A stretch of 64,000 nucleotides of DNA from Dokdonia pacifica (GCF_900188275.1 NZ_FZNY01000001.1:1054001-1118000); one strand, 5' to 3'; counted from the stretch's first letter, positions 7,849-17,542 are shown. The notes: a model not told the origin generated them from the letters alone. A program made the numbers and translations.

Positions 7849-8856
7849 CTATTCGTTTGAAACTTTAATGGCTTCGTGAATTTTAGTTTCTAATTCTTCC
7901 ATAAGATCAGGATTGTCTAACAGCAATGCCTTTACTGCGTCTCGACCTTGACCTAATTTAGTGTCTTGATAACTGAACCAAGAACCGCTTTTCTTGACTA
8001 TTTCATAATTTACACCTATATCTATAATCTCACCTACTTTAGAGACTCCTTCTCCATACATAATATCAAACTCAGCCATTCTAAATGGAGGTGCTACTTT
8101 ATTTTTGACAACTTTTACTCGGGTTTTATTTCCTATAACATTCGAGTTGCTGTCTTTAATTTGAGTAGATCTTCTTATATCTAAACGTACAGAGGCGTAA
8201 AATTTTAATGCGTTTCCTCCAGTCGTTGTTTCTGGATTACCGAACATCACCCCTATCTTTTCACGTAATTGATTAATAAATATAACTGTACAGTTGGTTT
8301 TACTAATGGATCCCGTAAGCTTACGTAAAGCTTGTGACATTAATCGAGCATGTAATCCCATTTTAGAATCACCCATCTCTCCTTCTATCTCGCTTTTAGG
8401 TGTTAAAGCAGCAACAGAATCAATAACTATAATATCAATAGCTCCTGAGCGTATCAGGTTATCTGTAATTTCTAATGCTTGCTCTCCATTATCTGGTTGT
8501 GATATGATGAGGTTTTCTATATCTACATTTAATTTTTCTGCATAAAAACGATCAAAAGCATGTTCTGCATCAATGAAAGCAGCAATTCCTCCTGCTTTTT
8601 GAGCTTCGGCTATAGCATGTAGTGTCAAGGTTGTTTTTCCAGAAGATTCTGGTCCATATATTTCAATAATACGTCCTCGAGGATATCCTCCTACTCCTAA
8701 AGCAACATCTAATCCTAAAGACCCTGTAGGAATAGCTTCTACATCTACAATAGCTTGATCTCCCATCTTCATTACGGCTCCCTTACCATATGTTTTGTCT
8801 AGTTTGTCTAGGGTAAGTTGTAATGCTTTTAATTTTGCATCTTTTTCACTACTCAT
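7849..8856 (-). CDS. recA: Recombinase RecA
   Basis: 335-residue RecA, the strand-exchange ATPase of homologous recombination and SOS co-protease. Walker A GPESSGKT is at about residues 68-75 and Walker B is in [32 protein letters not shown] is the conserved DNA-binding loop region, and [12 protein letters not shown] is typical. The start is the ATG at 8856 ([12 protein letters not shown]). The frame stays open to 8958, but that extension runs through the promoter and a palindrome copy and has no RecA similarity. Confidence 0.98.
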   Translation of the reverse strand: MSSEKDAKLKALQLTLDKLDKTYGKGAVMKMGDQAIVDVEAIPTGSLGLDVALGVGGYPRGRIIEIYGPESSGKTTLTLHAIAEAQKAGGIAAFIDAEHAFDRFYAEKLNVDIENLIISQPDNGEQALEITDNLIRSGAIDIIVIDSVAALTPKSEIEGEMGDSKMGLHARLMSQALRKLTGSISKTNCTVIFINQLREKIGVMFGNPETTTGGNALKFYASVRLDIRRSTQIKDSNSNVIGNKTRVKVVKNKVAPPFRMAEFDIMYGEGVSKVGEIIDIGVNYEIVKKSGSWFSYQDTKLGQGRDAVKALLLDNPDLMEELETKIHEAIKVSNE

Positions 8857-8891
8857 TTTCTTCTCTGTTTTGAATTCTAAAAATTGGATAG

Positions 8892-8922
8892 TAAAAGTAG
8901 GGTTTCTATTTGAAGGGGGCAA
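8892..8922 (-). promoter_or_regulatory. Probable recA promoter
   Basis: On the minus strand TTG (8922-8920), 20 bases, then TACTTTTA (8899-8892). This fits the Bacteroidota -33 TTG / -7 TAnnTTTG pattern and gives a leader of roughly 30 bases. No LexA-type site was recognised. The iterated palindrome lies six bases upstream. Confidence 0.55.
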
Positions 8923-8927
8923 GGTAC

Positions 8928-8941
8928 GCTTTCGCGAAAGC
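8928..8941. repeat. Iterated palindrome GCTTTCGCGAAAGC, copy 2
   Basis: Perfect copy preceded by GTAC, just upstream of the probable recA promoter. Confidence 0.95.
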
Positions 8942-9059
8942 ATAATATTTTTTAACAAAAAAAATACGCAACCCTTTTCTTTTTTGAAAGTCTACTTCAT
9001 GAGAAGTAATATTAAAAATGAGTTTACAACGAATTAAATACAATAAAATCCAGCTTAAA

Positions 9060-9211
9060 GCAAGGCGTTATTTGATGCTAACGTATTGCAGAAAGTTGGA
9101 AGGCGGCTAGTTTTGATCCTATTTCTGTGCTTGTAACACAAAGAAATAAGTCTAACAAATGAATTAGCCGTTCAAAAAAATGCCCGCAGGATCGACCTCC
9201 GGGCATTTTTT
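9060..9211 (+). ncRNA. Candidate structured RNA with its own terminator
   Basis: The gap between divergent recA and trhO holds three consecutive hairpins. The first pairs CGTTA (9066-9070) with TAACG (9079-9083), inside GCAA/TTGC. The second is long: CGGCTA (9104-9109) with TAGCCG (9165-9170), enclosing TATTTCTGTG (9120-9129) with CAC and AGAAATA (9137-9148), separated by an internal bubble. The third is a terminator, ATGCCCG (9180-9186) with CGGGCAT (9200-9206) and a T run. No gene feeds this terminator, so a short transcript is likely. A long stem with a central bubble is 6S-like; the 6S-Flavo family is one possibility. Strand and 5' end are inferred. Confidence 0.45.
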
Positions 9212-9244
9212 GTGGTAAGAACTCTTCCATTTTTTTAAATTGTC

Positions 9245-9252
9245 TATTTTTG
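9245..9252 (+). promoter_or_regulatory. Probable -7 element of trhO
   Basis: TATTTTTG matches TAnnTTTG and would give a leader of about 33 bases before the trhO ATG. No clear -33 box was found. Confidence 0.45.
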
Positions 9253-9289
9253 CAAAAAATTAATTCTTTTAAACTTAAAAAAGTATAGC

Positions 9290-10327
9290 ATGCAACTGTA
9301 CAACAAATTAAGTGCAAAAGAGAGAGCAGCTCTTATTGACGAGGCTGGAGACGAGCGTTTCACACTCTCTTTTTATCAATATGCACACATCGGTAATCCT
9401 GAACTTTTTAGAAATCATTTATTTATCGCTTGGGACGAAATGGACGTTTTAGGTCGTATTTATGTAGCCAAAGAAGGTATAAATGCTCAACTTTCTGTGC
9501 CTGCAACAAATTTCAACACATTCAAATCATTTTTAGACGGTATTCATTTTTTATATAATGTACGCCTCAATATTGCTATAGAACAAGACAATAAATCCTT
9601 TTTAAAGCTCAAAGTAAAGGTTCGTAATAAAATTGTAGCAGATGGTCTAAATGATGATAGCTTTGATGTAACAAATAAAGGAGTTCATGTAGATGCAAAG
9701 ACTTTTAATACGCTTATCGAAGATCAAGATACCGTTTTGGTAGATATGCGTAATCATTACGAAAGTGAGATTGGTCATTTTAAAAATGCTGTAACACCAG
9801 ATGTAGATACCTTTAGAGACTCATTAGATATTATAGAAGATGATTTAAAAGATCATAAGGAAGACAAAAAACTTGTGATGTATTGTACAGGGGGTATTCG
9901 ATGTGAAAAAGCGAGCGCTTACTTTAAACATAAAGGATTTAAAAATGTATATCAACTTGAAGGTGGTATTATAGAATATGCACGTCAAATTGAACAGCAA
10001 AACCTTGAAAATAAATTTAAAGGGAAAAATTTTGTGTTTGATCACAGAAGAGGGGAACGTATCTCTGAAGATATTATCTCAAATTGTCATCAATGCGGGA
10101 ATCCTTGTGATACCCATGTAAACTGTGCCAACGAGGCTTGTCATCTTTTATTTATACAATGCGAGTCCTGTGCGGCACAAATGGAAAACTGTTGCTCTCA
10201 AGAATGTGTTGAGATCACACATTTGCCATATGAAGAGCAGAAAAAACTACGTAGTGGTAAAGGAAATAGCAATAAAATATTTAAAAAAGGGCGTTCAGAA
10301 AAGCTCAAGTTTCAAAATAAAGTATAG
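9290..10327 (+). CDS. trhO: tRNA uridine(34) hydroxylase, rhodanese-like TrhO
   Basis: 345-residue YceA/TrhO family protein, which introduces the 5-hydroxyl at wobble uridine 34 of tRNAs. The N-terminal domain contains GRIYVAKEGINAQLS. The rhodanese domain follows (about 145-235), with the active-site loop YCTGGIRCEKA carrying Cys199 and Cys205. The C-terminal part (about 255-310) has several CxxC pairs (CHQCGNPC, CESCAAQ, CCSQEC) consistent with a metal-binding tail. It converges with the M23 peptidase gene, with eight bases between stops and no obvious terminator. Confidence 0.93.
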   Translation: MQLYNKLSAKERAALIDEAGDERFTLSFYQYAHIGNPELFRNHLFIAWDEMDVLGRIYVAKEGINAQLSVPATNFNTFKSFLDGIHFLYNVRLNIAIEQDNKSFLKLKVKVRNKIVADGLNDDSFDVTNKGVHVDAKTFNTLIEDQDTVLVDMRNHYESEIGHFKNAVTPDVDTFRDSLDIIEDDLKDHKEDKKLVMYCTGGIRCEKASAYFKHKGFKNVYQLEGGIIEYARQIEQQNLENKFKGKNFVFDHRRGERISEDIISNCHQCGNPCDTHVNCANEACHLLFIQCESCAAQMENCCSQECVEITHLPYEEQKKLRSGKGNSNKIFKKGRSEKLKFQNKV

Positions 10328-10335
10328 TTTTTCTA

Positions 10336-11730
10336 TTACTTTTTAAGAACTCTTAGTAATGTTTGTGCATCAGAATCTAGTGCTTCTGCTGTTACAAAGT
10401 AAATACCTGTTCTTAAATATGAGAAATCCATTTCTAAACTAATCGTATTTAAATCACGATATTCAAGAACTGTTCTCCCTACAGCATCTCTTACTATGAT
10501 TTGCTTAAAGGGAACGGGTGCACCTATAGTAACTACATCACTAGTTGGGTTTGGAAATAGCCTTACCTCATCAAAAACTTGATCTTCTAAAGAAAGTTGC
10601 CCCACATTAAAGGTGTGAGTGTCGCTTTCTCCATTATAAGTAACAACATACGTCCACTCTCCTGTTTCGTCACTAATTGTTCTTTGTTGTGCCCACCAAG
10701 ATGCTACAAAATCATCATTAAAATTGGTGTCCCAACTTGAAAATAAATCGCCGCTAGGATCATAAATTTCATTAAGAGCCGATGTTCCTGTAACTTGATC
10801 TTTAAAGTATCCTGCAAACCATATAGTATCCCCTGGATCAAATTGAGTACTTTCAAAAGTCTCTTCTATTTCAGGGCACGTTCCAAAATCAGGAAGATCA
10901 GTATGGGTAAGCGCTGCATTCACTCCGGGGTTAAGATATTCTTTTTGATCTACCCACCAGCTTGTATCATTTAAATCATTACAAGGACCAGCATAAGGGT
11001 CTATAAGGTTATTATTTTCGTCATACACTTCAAAATGTAAATGTGGACCCGTAGAGTTTCCAGAACTAGCAACAACCCCAAGATATTCCCCTTGTGCCAC
11101 AGTATCTCCTACGCTTTTTGAAGTAAGACTCCCAGCTTTCATGTGCCCGTACCAAGCAATACTCCCATCAGAATGCTCTACAAAAACAGCATTCCATTGT
11201 TGACCATTTCCGCCAGCAGTACAATTTTTATCAAAGCTTCCATCGTTTTTATAAATGATCTGACCTGCAGCTGCTGCAATAATCTCCGTTTGTTCTTCTT
11301 CAACTTGTTTCCAAGTAAACGGCCATAAGAAAATATCTACTCCTTGATGATCATATCCACTAGATGTATCATATGTACGAGTGCCACAATTCCAATCTTC
11401 TAATCCTCCCGTAGTATCATCATGATCAAAATACACAGAAATTGCCCATGTACTATTATACTCAAAACCATCTGTTTGTTTCACAGGCCATATGAAAGAA
11501 ACTTGTTGTTCAGAACGACTTACATTATTCTGATATAATCGTAATCCTTCTCGAGATAGATATTCTTGATTTGTAGCAACAGCATTATGATATATTTCAT
11601 ATTCTTCGGAAGAAACACAATTAACTCCATCAGGATTAAAAACTCTTTCTCCTCCAATAGTTTGTGCAACACTTGTACTAAGCGCTAAAAACATACACAA
11701 TAAAAAGGATACACGTAGAATTAGTTTCAT
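10336..11730 (-). CDS. Secreted M23 metallopeptidase with T9SS sorting domain
   Basis: 464-residue exported protein from the ATG at 11730 (MKLILRVSF). A signal peptide ends near STSVAQT. The M23 (lysostaphin/LytM-type) domain has HQGVDIFLWPF for the H-x3-D zinc ligands and GPHLHFEVYD for the H-x-H motif. A beta-sandwich region follows. The last about 75 residues form a type A T9SS sorting domain (VRLFPNPTSD through GIYFVTAEA to LLRVLKK), so it should cross the outer membrane by type IX secretion. Likely substrates are peptidoglycan cross-links or other glycine-rich peptides. The frame is open further upstream, but only this start gives a signal peptide. Confidence 0.9.
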   Translation of the reverse strand: MKLILRVSFLLCMFLALSTSVAQTIGGERVFNPDGVNCVSSEEYEIYHNAVATNQEYLSREGLRLYQNNVSRSEQQVSFIWPVKQTDGFEYNSTWAISVYFDHDDTTGGLEDWNCGTRTYDTSSGYDHQGVDIFLWPFTWKQVEEEQTEIIAAAAGQIIYKNDGSFDKNCTAGGNGQQWNAVFVEHSDGSIAWYGHMKAGSLTSKSVGDTVAQGEYLGVVASSGNSTGPHLHFEVYDENNNLIDPYAGPCNDLNDTSWWVDQKEYLNPGVNAALTHTDLPDFGTCPEIEETFESTQFDPGDTIWFAGYFKDQVTGTSALNEIYDPSGDLFSSWDTNFNDDFVASWWAQQRTISDETGEWTYVVTYNGESDTHTFNVGQLSLEDQVFDEVRLFPNPTSDVVTIGAPVPFKQIIVRDAVGRTVLEYRDLNTISLEMDFSYLRTGIYFVTAEALDSDAQTLLRVLKK

Positions 11731-11912
11731 AAGGTGAACTTTAAGTCTTAAATTTGTTCGATAACTTTTTCTAATGCTCATAGAATACCTTAATAAATTG
11801 GTATCTTTAAACTTTAGCTTGATTATCAAATCTATTAATAATAACGAGTAAAACACATAAATATATTAATTATATATTGATTTTAAGTGTTTTGCCTTAA
11901 GATATATACTAT

Positions 11913-13217
11913 ATGGCGTGTGGAAATTGTGGAACAGGGGCTGATGGGCAACCAAAGGGTTGTAAAAATAATGGCACTTGTGGAACAGATGGATGTAATA
12001 AACTTACCGTTTTTGATTGGCTTTCAAACATGACTATTCCAGAGGGTCAAGAAGCATTTAATTATATAGAAGTCCGTTTTAAAAATGGACGTAAAAACTA
12101 TTACAAAAACACTGAAAACTTAACGTTAAGCATTGGAGACATTGTTGCTACTCAAGCAGCATCAGGACATGATATAGGAATGGTTACACTTACAGGAGAG
12201 CTTGTTCGTGTGCAGATGAAACGCAAAAAAGTTAAGCAAGACACGGAAGATACCTTAAAAGTATATCGAAAAGCAACTCAAAAGGATATTGATATCTGGA
12301 CAAAAGCTAGAGATCGAGAAGAACCAATGAAGGTAAAAGCTCGTCAAATAGCTATCCGATTGGAATTACAAATGAAAATTTCAGATATCGAGTTTCAGGG
12401 AGATGGATCAAAAGCCACTTTTTATTATACCGCCGAAGATCGTGTAGACTTTAGACAACTTATCAAAGAATTTGCACAGGAGTTTAGAACTCGTATTGAA
12501 ATGCGACAAATTGGACTGCGTCAAGAAGCCTCTAGATTAGGAGGAATTGGATCTTGTGGTCGTGAGTTATGTTGCTCTACTTGGTTAACAGATTTTAGAT
12601 CGGTTACCACTGGAGCTGCTAGATACCAACAACTATCACTTAATCCTCAAAAACTTGCTGGTCAATGTGGGAAGCTTAAATGTTGTCTTAACTATGAGTT
12701 AGACGCATATATGGATGCCTTAAAAGAATTTCCTAAAACAGAGGTCAAATTATATACAGAAAAAGGAACTGCTGTATGCCAAAAAATAGATATTTTCCAA
12801 GGGTATTTATGGTATGCTTACGAAGGAGAGTGGATGAACTGGCATAAACTCACTGCAGCTCAAGCTAATGAGATAATTGCATCAAACAAAGCAAAAGAAC
12901 CTGTTGCGAGTCTTGAGGAATATTCTTCAGAACTCGTATTGGACACTAAAATTGACTTTGGAAACGTTGTAGGACAAGATAGCCTTACGCGATTTGATAA
13001 ACCAAAAACAACAAACAAACGTCGAAACAACCGAAATCGAAACAAAAAACGCGCAACAGCTACCGCCAACAATAAAACAAATCAAAAGAAAACCGCTCAA
13101 AAAAACAACCAAAATAAAGCGGATTCAAAAAAGTCAGCTCAAAAAGAAAACACAAACGCCAAACGATCTAATAATAGACGTAATAGATCAAAAAAGAAGC
13201 CTAATAACAATGCATAA
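11913..13217 (+). CDS. ricT: PSP1/RicT-family cysteine-rich regulatory protein
   Basis: 434-residue PSP1-domain protein of the RicT (YaaT) family. In Bacillus this is part of an iron-sulphur Ric complex affecting RNA maturation. The N-terminus has clustered cysteines (CGNCGTG, CKNNGTCGTDGC). The conserved core includes GGIGSCGRELCCSTW and GQCGKLKCCLNYE, both typical cysteine pairs. From about residue 365 the tail is a low-complexity N/K/R/Q-rich stretch, probably disordered and nucleic-acid binding. Its end overlaps the gldH start by eight bases. RicT's role in Bacteroidota is not established; the family assignment is firm. Confidence 0.88.
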   Translation: MACGNCGTGADGQPKGCKNNGTCGTDGCNKLTVFDWLSNMTIPEGQEAFNYIEVRFKNGRKNYYKNTENLTLSIGDIVATQAASGHDIGMVTLTGELVRVQMKRKKVKQDTEDTLKVYRKATQKDIDIWTKARDREEPMKVKARQIAIRLELQMKISDIEFQGDGSKATFYYTAEDRVDFRQLIKEFAQEFRTRIEMRQIGLRQEASRLGGIGSCGRELCCSTWLTDFRSVTTGAARYQQLSLNPQKLAGQCGKLKCCLNYELDAYMDALKEFPKTEVKLYTEKGTAVCQKIDIFQGYLWYAYEGEWMNWHKLTAAQANEIIASNKAKEPVASLEEYSSELVLDTKIDFGNVVGQDSLTRFDKPKTTNKRRNNRNRNKKRATATANNKTNQKKTAQKNNQNKADSKKSAQKENTNAKRSNNRRNRSKKKPNNNA

Positions 13218-13692
13218 AGTAGCCATACTTTTACTGCTTGTGGTCATGATGACCTCTTGTGATCCTAACCGTGTATATGACAATTATGAAACGGTAAGTA
13301 ATGGTTGGAATATAAATGATTCCATCCAATTTGAGATTTCTGACGTAGATAGTATAACACCACATAATGTATTTATTACATTACGTAACACAAATGCCTA
13401 TAAATACAGTAACATATTTCTTATCGCAAAAATGGATTTTCCAAATGGTAAACAGCTTACAGACACCCTTGAGTATGCCATGGCTACACCTGAAGGAAAA
13501 TGGTTAGGAACTGGATTTAATGACATAAAAGAAAATAAGTTATGGTATGAAGAAGGGGTACGCTTTCGCGAAAGCGGCACCTACAACTTTTCCATAAAGC
13601 ATGCAGTACGTAAAAATGGAAGCATCAGTGGTGATGAACGTTTAGAAGGAATTACAGAAGTAGGATTGCGTATAGAACGCTCTCAAAAATAA
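13210..13692 (+). CDS. gldH: Gliding motility lipoprotein GldH
   Basis: 160-residue lipoprotein; the signal peptide ends in MMTSCD. GldH is required for gliding in Flavobacterium and is part of the gliding/T9SS accessory set. Features include a DSIQFEI strand region, DFPNGKQLTDTLEYAMA and the conserved GKWLGTGFNDIKENKLWYEEG. The start at 13210 overlaps the end of ricT by eight bases; an upstream in-frame extension has no signal peptide and reads through ricT. A palindrome copy is embedded in the coding sequence at 13562-13575 and encodes RFRES. The neighbours ricT and PBP1A are the usual flavobacterial ones. Confidence 0.93.
   Translation: MHKVAILLLLVVMMTSCDPNRVYDNYETVSNGWNINDSIQFEISDVDSITPHNVFITLRNTNAYKYSNIFLIAKMDFPNGKQLTDTLEYAMATPEGKWLGTGFNDIKENKLWYEEGVRFRESGTYNFSIKHAVRKNGSISGDERLEGITEVGLRIERSQK
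13562..13575. repeat. Iterated palindrome GCTTTCGCGAAAGC, copy 3 (in gldH)
   Basis: Perfect copy inside gldH, preceded by GTAC; translated as RFRES in this frame. Confidence 0.95.
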
Positions 13693-13697
13693 TAACA

Positions 13698-16028
13698 ATG
13701 GCAAAGAAGCAAATTAAAAAAAAGCAAGCTACAAGTACTCAACCCAATTTTAAAAAATTCATTAAATGGTTTTGGGGATTATTTGCAGGAGGACTTTTAG
13801 CTGTCGTGCTACTATTTTTACTAGCAAGTTGGAATGTATTTGGCAAACTTCCCACCTTTGAAGAATTAGAAAATCCAGAAAGCAACCTAGCGACCAAAAT
13901 CCTCTCTGTAGATGGAAAACAACTAGGTACATATTACAATGAAAATCGTACACCTATTAAGTATGAAGATTTACCGCAACATCTTGTAGATGCATTAGTA
14001 GCTACTGAAGATGAGCGTTATTTTGATCATTCTGGAATCGATTTTAAAGGAACAGCAAGGGCTTTTGCTTTTTTAGGAAGCAGAGGTGGAGCAAGTACAG
14101 TAACACAGCAATTAGCCAAATTACTATTTTCAGATACGCCTAGGTCTACCCCAGAGCGTTTAATTCAAAAAGTAAAAGAATATGTCATTGCTACACGTCT
14201 AGAGCGACAATACACTAAGGAAGAGATTATTACCATGTATCTCAATAAGCAAGGATTCTTGTTTAATGCTATTGGAATAAGCTCTGCTTCTCGTATTTAC
14301 TTCAATAAAAATGTAAGTGATTTATCTATAGAAGAATCTGCTGTTTTTGTTGCCATGCTTAAAAACCCTAGACAGTTCAATCCACATCGTAAAATATCTA
14401 GAGAAAAGTCCAAGAGACGTCGTAATCAGGTATTCAAGCAAATGGAAAAAAATGGCTTTCTCACTACTGCCGAAAAAGACTCTCTTCAAGCATTACCCAT
14501 GGTGGTTCGATTTACACCTGAAGGTCATAGAGATGGAATGGCAACGTATTTTAGAGAAAACCTTAAAAAATTCTTAGCAGATTGGATTAAGAAAAATCCA
14601 AAAGGTGAAGATGATGACGGAAATCTAGAATACTATAATATTTACAGAGATGGATTAACGATCACAACAACCATAGATTCTAGAATGCAACAAATGGCAG
14701 AAGAAGCTGTAAAAAAACACATGCCTAGATTGCAAGCTGAATTTGACAAACAAAATATAAAAAACAAAATAGCTCCTTTTAGAGATATAGAAGAAAGTGA
14801 AATAGAAACCATTTTTAATAATGCTATAAAAAGTTCTGAGCGTTGGCGTAAAATGAAGGCCGCAGGAAAGAGCGAAAGCGACATTCGAAAATCTTTTGAT
14901 ATAAAAACAGATATGTCCATTTTCTCTTGGCAAGGAGATATAGATACGGTGATGACACCTCGTGATTCTATACGTTATTATAAAAAATTCTTACGTACAG
15001 GTATGATGTCTATGGTGCCGCAAACTGGAGAGGTTCGTGCTTGGGTAGGAGGTATTAATATGTCACATTTTCAATATGACCATGTACAAACAGGAAAACG
15101 CCAAGTAGGGTCTACATTTAAACCTTTCTTATATGCAACTGCTGTAGATCAGCTACATATTTCACCATGTGATACGCTTCCAAACACCTTGTTTTGTATT
15201 GCTGAAGGGAAAATGGGAAATACAAAAGAATGGTGTCCTAAAAACTCTGATGGAAAATATGGTGGTATGATGACCATGAAAGACGCCCTTGCAGGATCTG
15301 TAAATACGATCTCTGCAAGATTAATGAATGAAGTAGGACCTCAACCCGTAATTGACCTTGCCGAAAAACTAGGCGTAGATGTAAGCAATATTCCTCCTGT
15401 TCCATCTATCGCTTTAGGAACAGCAGATTTAAGTTTGTATGAAATGGTCTCTGCCTATAGTGCTTTTGCAAATCAAGGCGTATATATAGAACCACAAATT
15501 GTAAGCACTATTCAAGATAAAAACGGAACTATTTTATATCAACACGTTCCAAAAACACACGATGTTATAAGTGAAGAAGCAGCTTATGTAACCTTAAAAT
15601 TGATGGAAGGTGTTACCCAGTCTGGATCAGGTAGAAGATTACGTACCGGAAAATCTAATCGAGCTGACTACAAAAATGTAGTCACTGGACATCCGTATTC
15701 TTTTACAAATCCAATTGCTGGAAAAACAGGAACCACACAAAACCAAAGTGATGGTTGGTTTATGGGGATTGTTCCTAACCTAGTAACTGGTGTCTGGGTA
15801 GGAGGTGATGATAGAGCTACCCACTTTAGAACAACAAGATATGGACAAGGAGCTACTATGGCATTACCTATATGGGGACTCTATATGAAAGATGTATATA
15901 GTAATAAAGACCTTAAAATTTCTAATGGTAAGTTTACAAAACCTGAGGATATTTCTATCGAGGTAGATTGCGAAAAATATAAATCACAAAATACAGATAA
16001 TGATGATTATGACGAATTAGATTTTTAA
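13698..16028 (+). CDS. Class A penicillin-binding protein (PBP1A type)
   Basis: 776-residue bifunctional peptidoglycan synthase. The N-terminal cytoplasmic basic segment and one transmembrane helix (about 24-48) are followed by the glycosyltransferase domain with EDERYFDHSGID (about 104-115) and GGASTVTQQLAKLL. The transpeptidase domain has the S-x-x-K motif in GSTFKPF (near 471), SVN near 534 and KTGTTQ near 675. It should polymerise lipid II and cross-link stem peptides at the inner membrane. It starts five bases after gldH, so ricT-gldH-PBP is probably an operon, closed by the terminator at 16055. Confidence 0.96.
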   Translation: MAKKQIKKKQATSTQPNFKKFIKWFWGLFAGGLLAVVLLFLLASWNVFGKLPTFEELENPESNLATKILSVDGKQLGTYYNENRTPIKYEDLPQHLVDALVATEDERYFDHSGIDFKGTARAFAFLGSRGGASTVTQQLAKLLFSDTPRSTPERLIQKVKEYVIATRLERQYTKEEIITMYLNKQGFLFNAIGISSASRIYFNKNVSDLSIEESAVFVAMLKNPRQFNPHRKISREKSKRRRNQVFKQMEKNGFLTTAEKDSLQALPMVVRFTPEGHRDGMATYFRENLKKFLADWIKKNPKGEDDDGNLEYYNIYRDGLTITTTIDSRMQQMAEEAVKKHMPRLQAEFDKQNIKNKIAPFRDIEESEIETIFNNAIKSSERWRKMKAAGKSESDIRKSFDIKTDMSIFSWQGDIDTVMTPRDSIRYYKKFLRTGMMSMVPQTGEVRAWVGGINMSHFQYDHVQTGKRQVGSTFKPFLYATAVDQLHISPCDTLPNTLFCIAEGKMGNTKEWCPKNSDGKYGGMMTMKDALAGSVNTISARLMNEVGPQPVIDLAEKLGVDVSNIPPVPSIALGTADLSLYEMVSAYSAFANQGVYIEPQIVSTIQDKNGTILYQHVPKTHDVISEEAAYVTLKLMEGVTQSGSGRRLRTGKSNRADYKNVVTGHPYSFTNPIAGKTGTTQNQSDGWFMGIVPNLVTGVWVGGDDRATHFRTTRYGQGATMALPIWGLYMKDVYSNKDLKISNGKFTKPEDISIEVDCEKYKSQNTDNDDYDELDF

Positions 16029-16054
16029 TTCTTCTCATCATAAAACAGCTACAG

Positions 16055-16083
16055 AACCCTATCTTTTTTGATAGGGTTTTTTT
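16055..16083 (+). terminator. Intrinsic terminator of the ricT-gldH-PBP operon
   Basis: AACCCTATC (16055-16063), a T6 loop, GATAGGGTT (16070-16078), then a T run. A palindrome copy begins three bases later. Confidence 0.88.
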
Positions 16084-16085
16084 AT

Positions 16086-16099
16086 GCTTTCGCGAAAGC
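16086..16099. repeat. Iterated palindrome GCTTTCGCGAAAGC, copy 4
   Basis: Perfect copy followed by GTAC, between the PBP terminator and the scoA promoter region. Confidence 0.95.
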
Positions 16100-16145
16100 G
16101 TACTCCCCTCTAATTTTTGTATTTTTAGTTCAAATTACAAGAACA

Positions 16146-16847
16146 ATGATCACAAAGAAAGTAGACGGGGTCCAAAATGCCTTACAAGGAGTAAAAAGCG
16201 GAATGACAATGATGCTTGGAGGTTTTGGATTAAGTGGTATTCCAGAAAATGCTATCGCAGAACTCGTGCGTCTTAATATAAATGAACTCACCTGTATCTC
16301 TAATAATGCTGGAGTAGATGATTTTGGACTCGGATTATTACTTCAAAAACGGCAAATCAAAAAAATGATTTCTTCTTATGTGGGAGAAAATGCTGAGTTT
16401 GAAAGACAAATGCTTAGTGGAGAACTTGATGTAGAGCTTATCCCCCAAGGAACACTTGCAGAGCGATGTAGAGCTGCTCAAGGTGGTTTTCCAGCATTTT
16501 ATACCCCTGCAGGATATGGCACTGAAGTTGCCGAAGGAAAGGAAACACGCGAGTTTAATGGAAAAATGCATGTATTAGAATATGCCTTTGATGCAGATTT
16601 TGCCTTTGTAAAAGCATGGAAAGGAGATACCGCTGGAAATCTTATTTTTAAAGGAACTGCTCGAAATTTTAACCCAAATATGTGTGGCGCTGCCAAAATT
16701 ACTGTGGCAGAAGTAGAAGAGCTTGTTCCTCCAGGAACCCTAGATCCTAATCAAATACATATTCCAGGCATTTTTGTACAACGGATTTTTCAAGGAGAAC
16801 ACTATGAAAAACGAATCGAACAACGAACCGTTAGACAAAAAAAATAA
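16146..16847 (+). CDS. scoA: 3-oxoacid CoA-transferase subunit A
   Basis: 233-residue alpha subunit of succinyl-CoA:3-ketoacid (acetoacetate) CoA-transferase, used in ketone-body or branched amino-acid catabolism. [19 protein letters not shown] near the N-terminus is the conserved CoA-transferase family I glycine-rich signature; [19 protein letters not shown] is typical of subunit A. The ATG at 16146 gives the normal family start; an extension to 16068 would run through the terminator and palindrome. It is followed 38 bases later by scoB. A TAATTTTTG box upstream may be the promoter. Confidence 0.94.
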   Translation: MITKKVDGVQNALQGVKSGMTMMLGGFGLSGIPENAIAELVRLNINELTCISNNAGVDDFGLGLLLQKRQIKKMISSYVGENAEFERQMLSGELDVELIPQGTLAERCRAAQGGFPAFYTPAGYGTEVAEGKETREFNGKMHVLEYAFDADFAFVKAWKGDTAGNLIFKGTARNFNPNMCGAAKITVAEVEELVPPGTLDPNQIHIPGIFVQRIFQGEHYEKRIEQRTVRQKK

Positions 16848-16885
16848 AAACATTAAATTGATTACACCATTAACTCATTGTAGAT

Positions 16886-17542
16886 ATGGCATTAGATAAA
16901 AATCAAATTGCGCAACGTATTGCTCAAGAAGTAAAAGATGGCTATTACGTAAACTTAGGTATAGGTATTCCAACATTGGTCGCAAATTATGTGCGTCATG
17001 ATATAGAAGTAGAATTTCAAAGTGAAAATGGCGTATTAGGTATGGGACCTTTTCCATACGAAGGTGAGGAAGATGCCGATATTATAAATGCTGGAAAACA
17101 AACCATCACAACACTTCCAGGAGCAAGTTTTTTTGATAGCGCTACAAGCTTCGGAATGATTCGTGGGCAACACGTAGATCTTACCATTCTAGGAGCTATG
17201 GAAGTAGCCGATAATGGAGACATAGCAAACTGGAAAATACCAGGTAAAATGGTAAAAGGAATGGGAGGTGCTATGGACCTTGTTGCTAGCGCAGAAAATA
17301 TTATCGTTGCTATGATGCATACAAATAAAGCAGGTAAGTCAAAATTATTAAGTAACTGTAGTTTGCCACTTACTGGAGTAGGCTGTGTGAAAAAGATTGT
17401 TACAAACCTAGCTGTATTAGAAGTAACTCCAGATGGCTTTTTACTTTTAGAAAGAGCACCTGGCGTTTCTATAGAAGATGTAAAAAATGCTACCGAAGGA
17501 AGATTAACCATCCCTGAAAATGTTCCAGAAATGAATATATAA
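16886..17542 (+). CDS. scoB: 3-oxoacid CoA-transferase subunit B
   Basis: 218-residue beta subunit that completes the ScoAB enzyme. FQSENGVLGMGP (about residues 44-55) contains the catalytic glutamate that forms the glutamyl-CoA intermediate. GIGIPTLVANYV, LGAMEVADNGDIANW and GMGGAMDLV are further family motifs. Length is normal. It ends three bases before the next gene, an HExxH protein, which is therefore probably on the same transcript. Confidence 0.95.
   Translation: MALDKNQIAQRIAQEVKDGYYVNLGIGIPTLVANYVRHDIEVEFQSENGVLGMGPFPYEGEEDADIINAGKQTITTLPGASFFDSATSFGMIRGQHVDLTILGAMEVADNGDIANWKIPGKMVKGMGGAMDLVASAENIIVAMMHTNKAGKSKLLSNCSLPLTGVGCVKKIVTNLAVLEVTPDGFLLLERAPGVSIEDVKNATEGRLTIPENVPEMNI

Noticed and set aside
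8857-8958. N-terminal extension of RecA including LSRKR
   Set aside because: The extension is translated promoter and palindrome sequence; RecA proteins start near MSSEKDAK.
9018-9110. Short plus-strand ORF of 30 codons upstream of trhO
   Set aside because: No recognisable features, and it overlaps the first hairpin and the start of the second in the candidate RNA; coding is less likely than structure.
9104-9176. Possible tRNA (about 73 bases, TAGCCGTTCAAA end)
   Set aside because: No D- or T-arm consensus and no plausible cloverleaf; the pairing is one long hairpin.
9078-9317. Minus-strand ORF across the recA-trhO gap
   Set aside because: It runs through the terminator hairpin and into the trhO start; composition is not protein-like.
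12860-13112. Minus-strand ORFs opposite the ricT tail
   Set aside because: They are reverse translations of the N/K/R-rich low-complexity tail.
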